Below the pieces are notes generated by a model. The model did no database searches, was not told the DNA's origin, and worked only from the letters and a program-made list of their open reading frames with translations. This document shows, piece after piece, positions 13,015 to 13,731 of a stretch of 13,731 nucleotides of DNA. The stretch is from an uncultured Eubacteriales bacterium. Its GTDB lineage: Bacteria; Bacillota_A; Clostridia; Christensenellales; Aristaeellaceae. Where the stretch lies: contig CADCQZ010000101.1 of assembly GCA_902803675.1 (NCBI GenBank), forward strand, positions 1-13,731. The letters are read 5' to 3'. The first letter of the stretch is position 1. Every line of letters starts with the position of its first letter. Made by a program: the position numbers and the translations under genes.

Positions 13015-13731
13015 TTACAGCCCTTCAAGCATATCGATAAAAGCCTGTTCGGTGAGCACGGGCACGCGCAGAGCGTTGGCCTTGTCCAGCTTGCTGCCGG
13101 CGTTTTCCCCCGCCACCACGTAAGTGGTCTTTTTGCTGACCGAGGAGGAAGCCGTACCGCCCAGGGCCCGGATCCTTCCCTCCGCTTCCGACCGGGTCAT
13201 GCCCGAAAGAGTGCCCGTGAGCACGAAGATCTTCCCCGCAAGGGGCGCGCCGGTCTGAGCGGCCTTTTCCTCCCGGGGACGCACGCCCGCGGCCAGAAGC
13301 TCCCCGATCATGCGTTTGTTCTCCTCGAAGCCGAAGAACTCCACGATGGCCTGGGCCGTACTCGGGCCGATATCCTCCATCTGGAGGAGCTCCTCCTGGG
13401 TGAGGGCCCGGATCCTGTCCAGAGTGTGATATCTCGCCGCCAGGGCCGACGCGGTGCTCCGGCCGATGCCGGGGATCCCGACGGCCACCAGGAAAGCGGC
13501 CAGAGAACAGTCCTTGGTCTTTTCCAGGGCAGCCAGGAGATTGTCGCTGCGCTTGTCCTTGAAGCCGTCCAGGGTCATGAGCTTTTCCCGATCCAGACTG
13601 TACAGATCACTGATATGGCGCACGAGGCCGGCGTCATAGAGCTGACCCGCGGTCTTGACCGAGAGAGACTCGATGTCCATCCCGGCCCTGGAAGCGTAAT
13701 AGGCCACGCGGCTGACCGCCTGAGGGCGGCA
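13015..13731 (-). CDS. ligA: NAD-dependent DNA ligase LigA, C-terminal part
   Basis: The last 238 or so residues of LigA; the gene runs off the right edge of the window. The first visible residue is a Cys in 'CRPQAVSRVAYYASRAGMDI', which matches the last cysteine of the LigA zinc finger and the conserved segment after it. Helix-hairpin-helix repeats follow: 'LMTLDGFKDKRSDNLL' and 'VGIPGIGRSTASALA', then 'MEDIGPSTAQAIVEFFG'. A C-terminal BRCT domain covers the last 78 residues, with 'GKIFVLTGTLSGMTR' and 'VSKKTTYVVAG'. The distance from the zinc finger to the end is normal, so the protein is complete at this end. LigA seals nicks in replicating DNA with NAD+ as cofactor. The adenylation (KxDG) and OB-fold domains are outside the window. 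It is the first gene visible in the - strand operon. A GTG at 13707 is an internal codon, not the start. Confidence 0.95.
   Translation of the reverse strand, partial: CRPQAVSRVAYYASRAGMDIESLSVKTAGQLYDAGLVRHISDLYSLDREKLMTLDGFKDKRSDNLLAALEKTKDCSLAAFLVAVGIPGIGRSTASALAARYHTLDRIRALTQEELLQMEDIGPSTAQAIVEFFGFEENKRMIGELLAAGVRPREEKAAQTGAPLAGKIFVLTGTLSGMTRSEAEGRIRALGGTASSSVSKKTTYVVAGENAGSKLDKANALRVPVLTEQAFIDMLEGL

Overview
This window looks like an ordinary chromosomal stretch from a GC-rich member of the Clostridia (Bacillota), most likely an anaerobic gut or rumen inhabitant. The reasons are strong AGGAGG-type Shine-Dalgarno sites, a PepV-type dipeptidase, a single-domain (about 200 aa) RsmC-like methyltransferase as in Gram-positives, tight gene packing with 4-base overlaps, and plant-glycan enzymes (GH78, GH130) at the left edge. 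GC content was judged by eye as roughly 60% or a little more. No tRNA, rRNA, CRISPR array, insertion sequence, phage gene or defence island was seen.

Left part (1-4203, + strand): the C-terminal end of a GH78 alpha-L-rhamnosidase is followed by a GH130 mannoside phosphorylase-type enzyme, which suggests the edge of a saccharide-use locus. A consensus sigma-A promoter (TTGACA, 17 bp, TACAAT) then starts a two-gene operon, tldD-tldE, for the two halves of the TldD/TldE metalloprotease. A strong hairpin terminator closes it.

Middle part (4247-8237): a small nucleoside 2-deoxyribosyltransferase-like gene (+) faces a tandem-GNAT acetyltransferase gene (-) with 10 bases between them. A 302-base divergent intergenic region follows. 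It carries a strong promoter for the GNAT gene, a leader with a possible 12-codon upstream ORF, and a weaker promoter for radC. RadC, a YdcF/DUF218 membrane-anchored protein and a Cof-type HAD phosphatase form a + strand operon that ends at a bidirectional terminator.

Right part (8250-13731, - strand): one long operon reads, in transcription order, ligA (3' part only), an unknown membrane protein with about six membrane segments, an RsuA-type pseudouridine synthase, an RsmC-like rRNA methyltransferase, a PatB/MalY C-S lyase or aminotransferase, and the PepV-type dipeptidase. Three successive junctions are ATGA overlaps. At the fourth, the last two arginine codons of patB form the Shine-Dalgarno site for pepV. 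The operon mixes DNA joining, rRNA modification, amino-acid metabolism and peptide turnover.

I found no convincing undescribed system. The items most worth a second look are the structured leader with a possible leader peptide before the tandem-GNAT gene, the poorly characterised NDT-like protein, the unrecognised membrane protein behind ligA, and the repeat pair flanking the -35 box of tldD.
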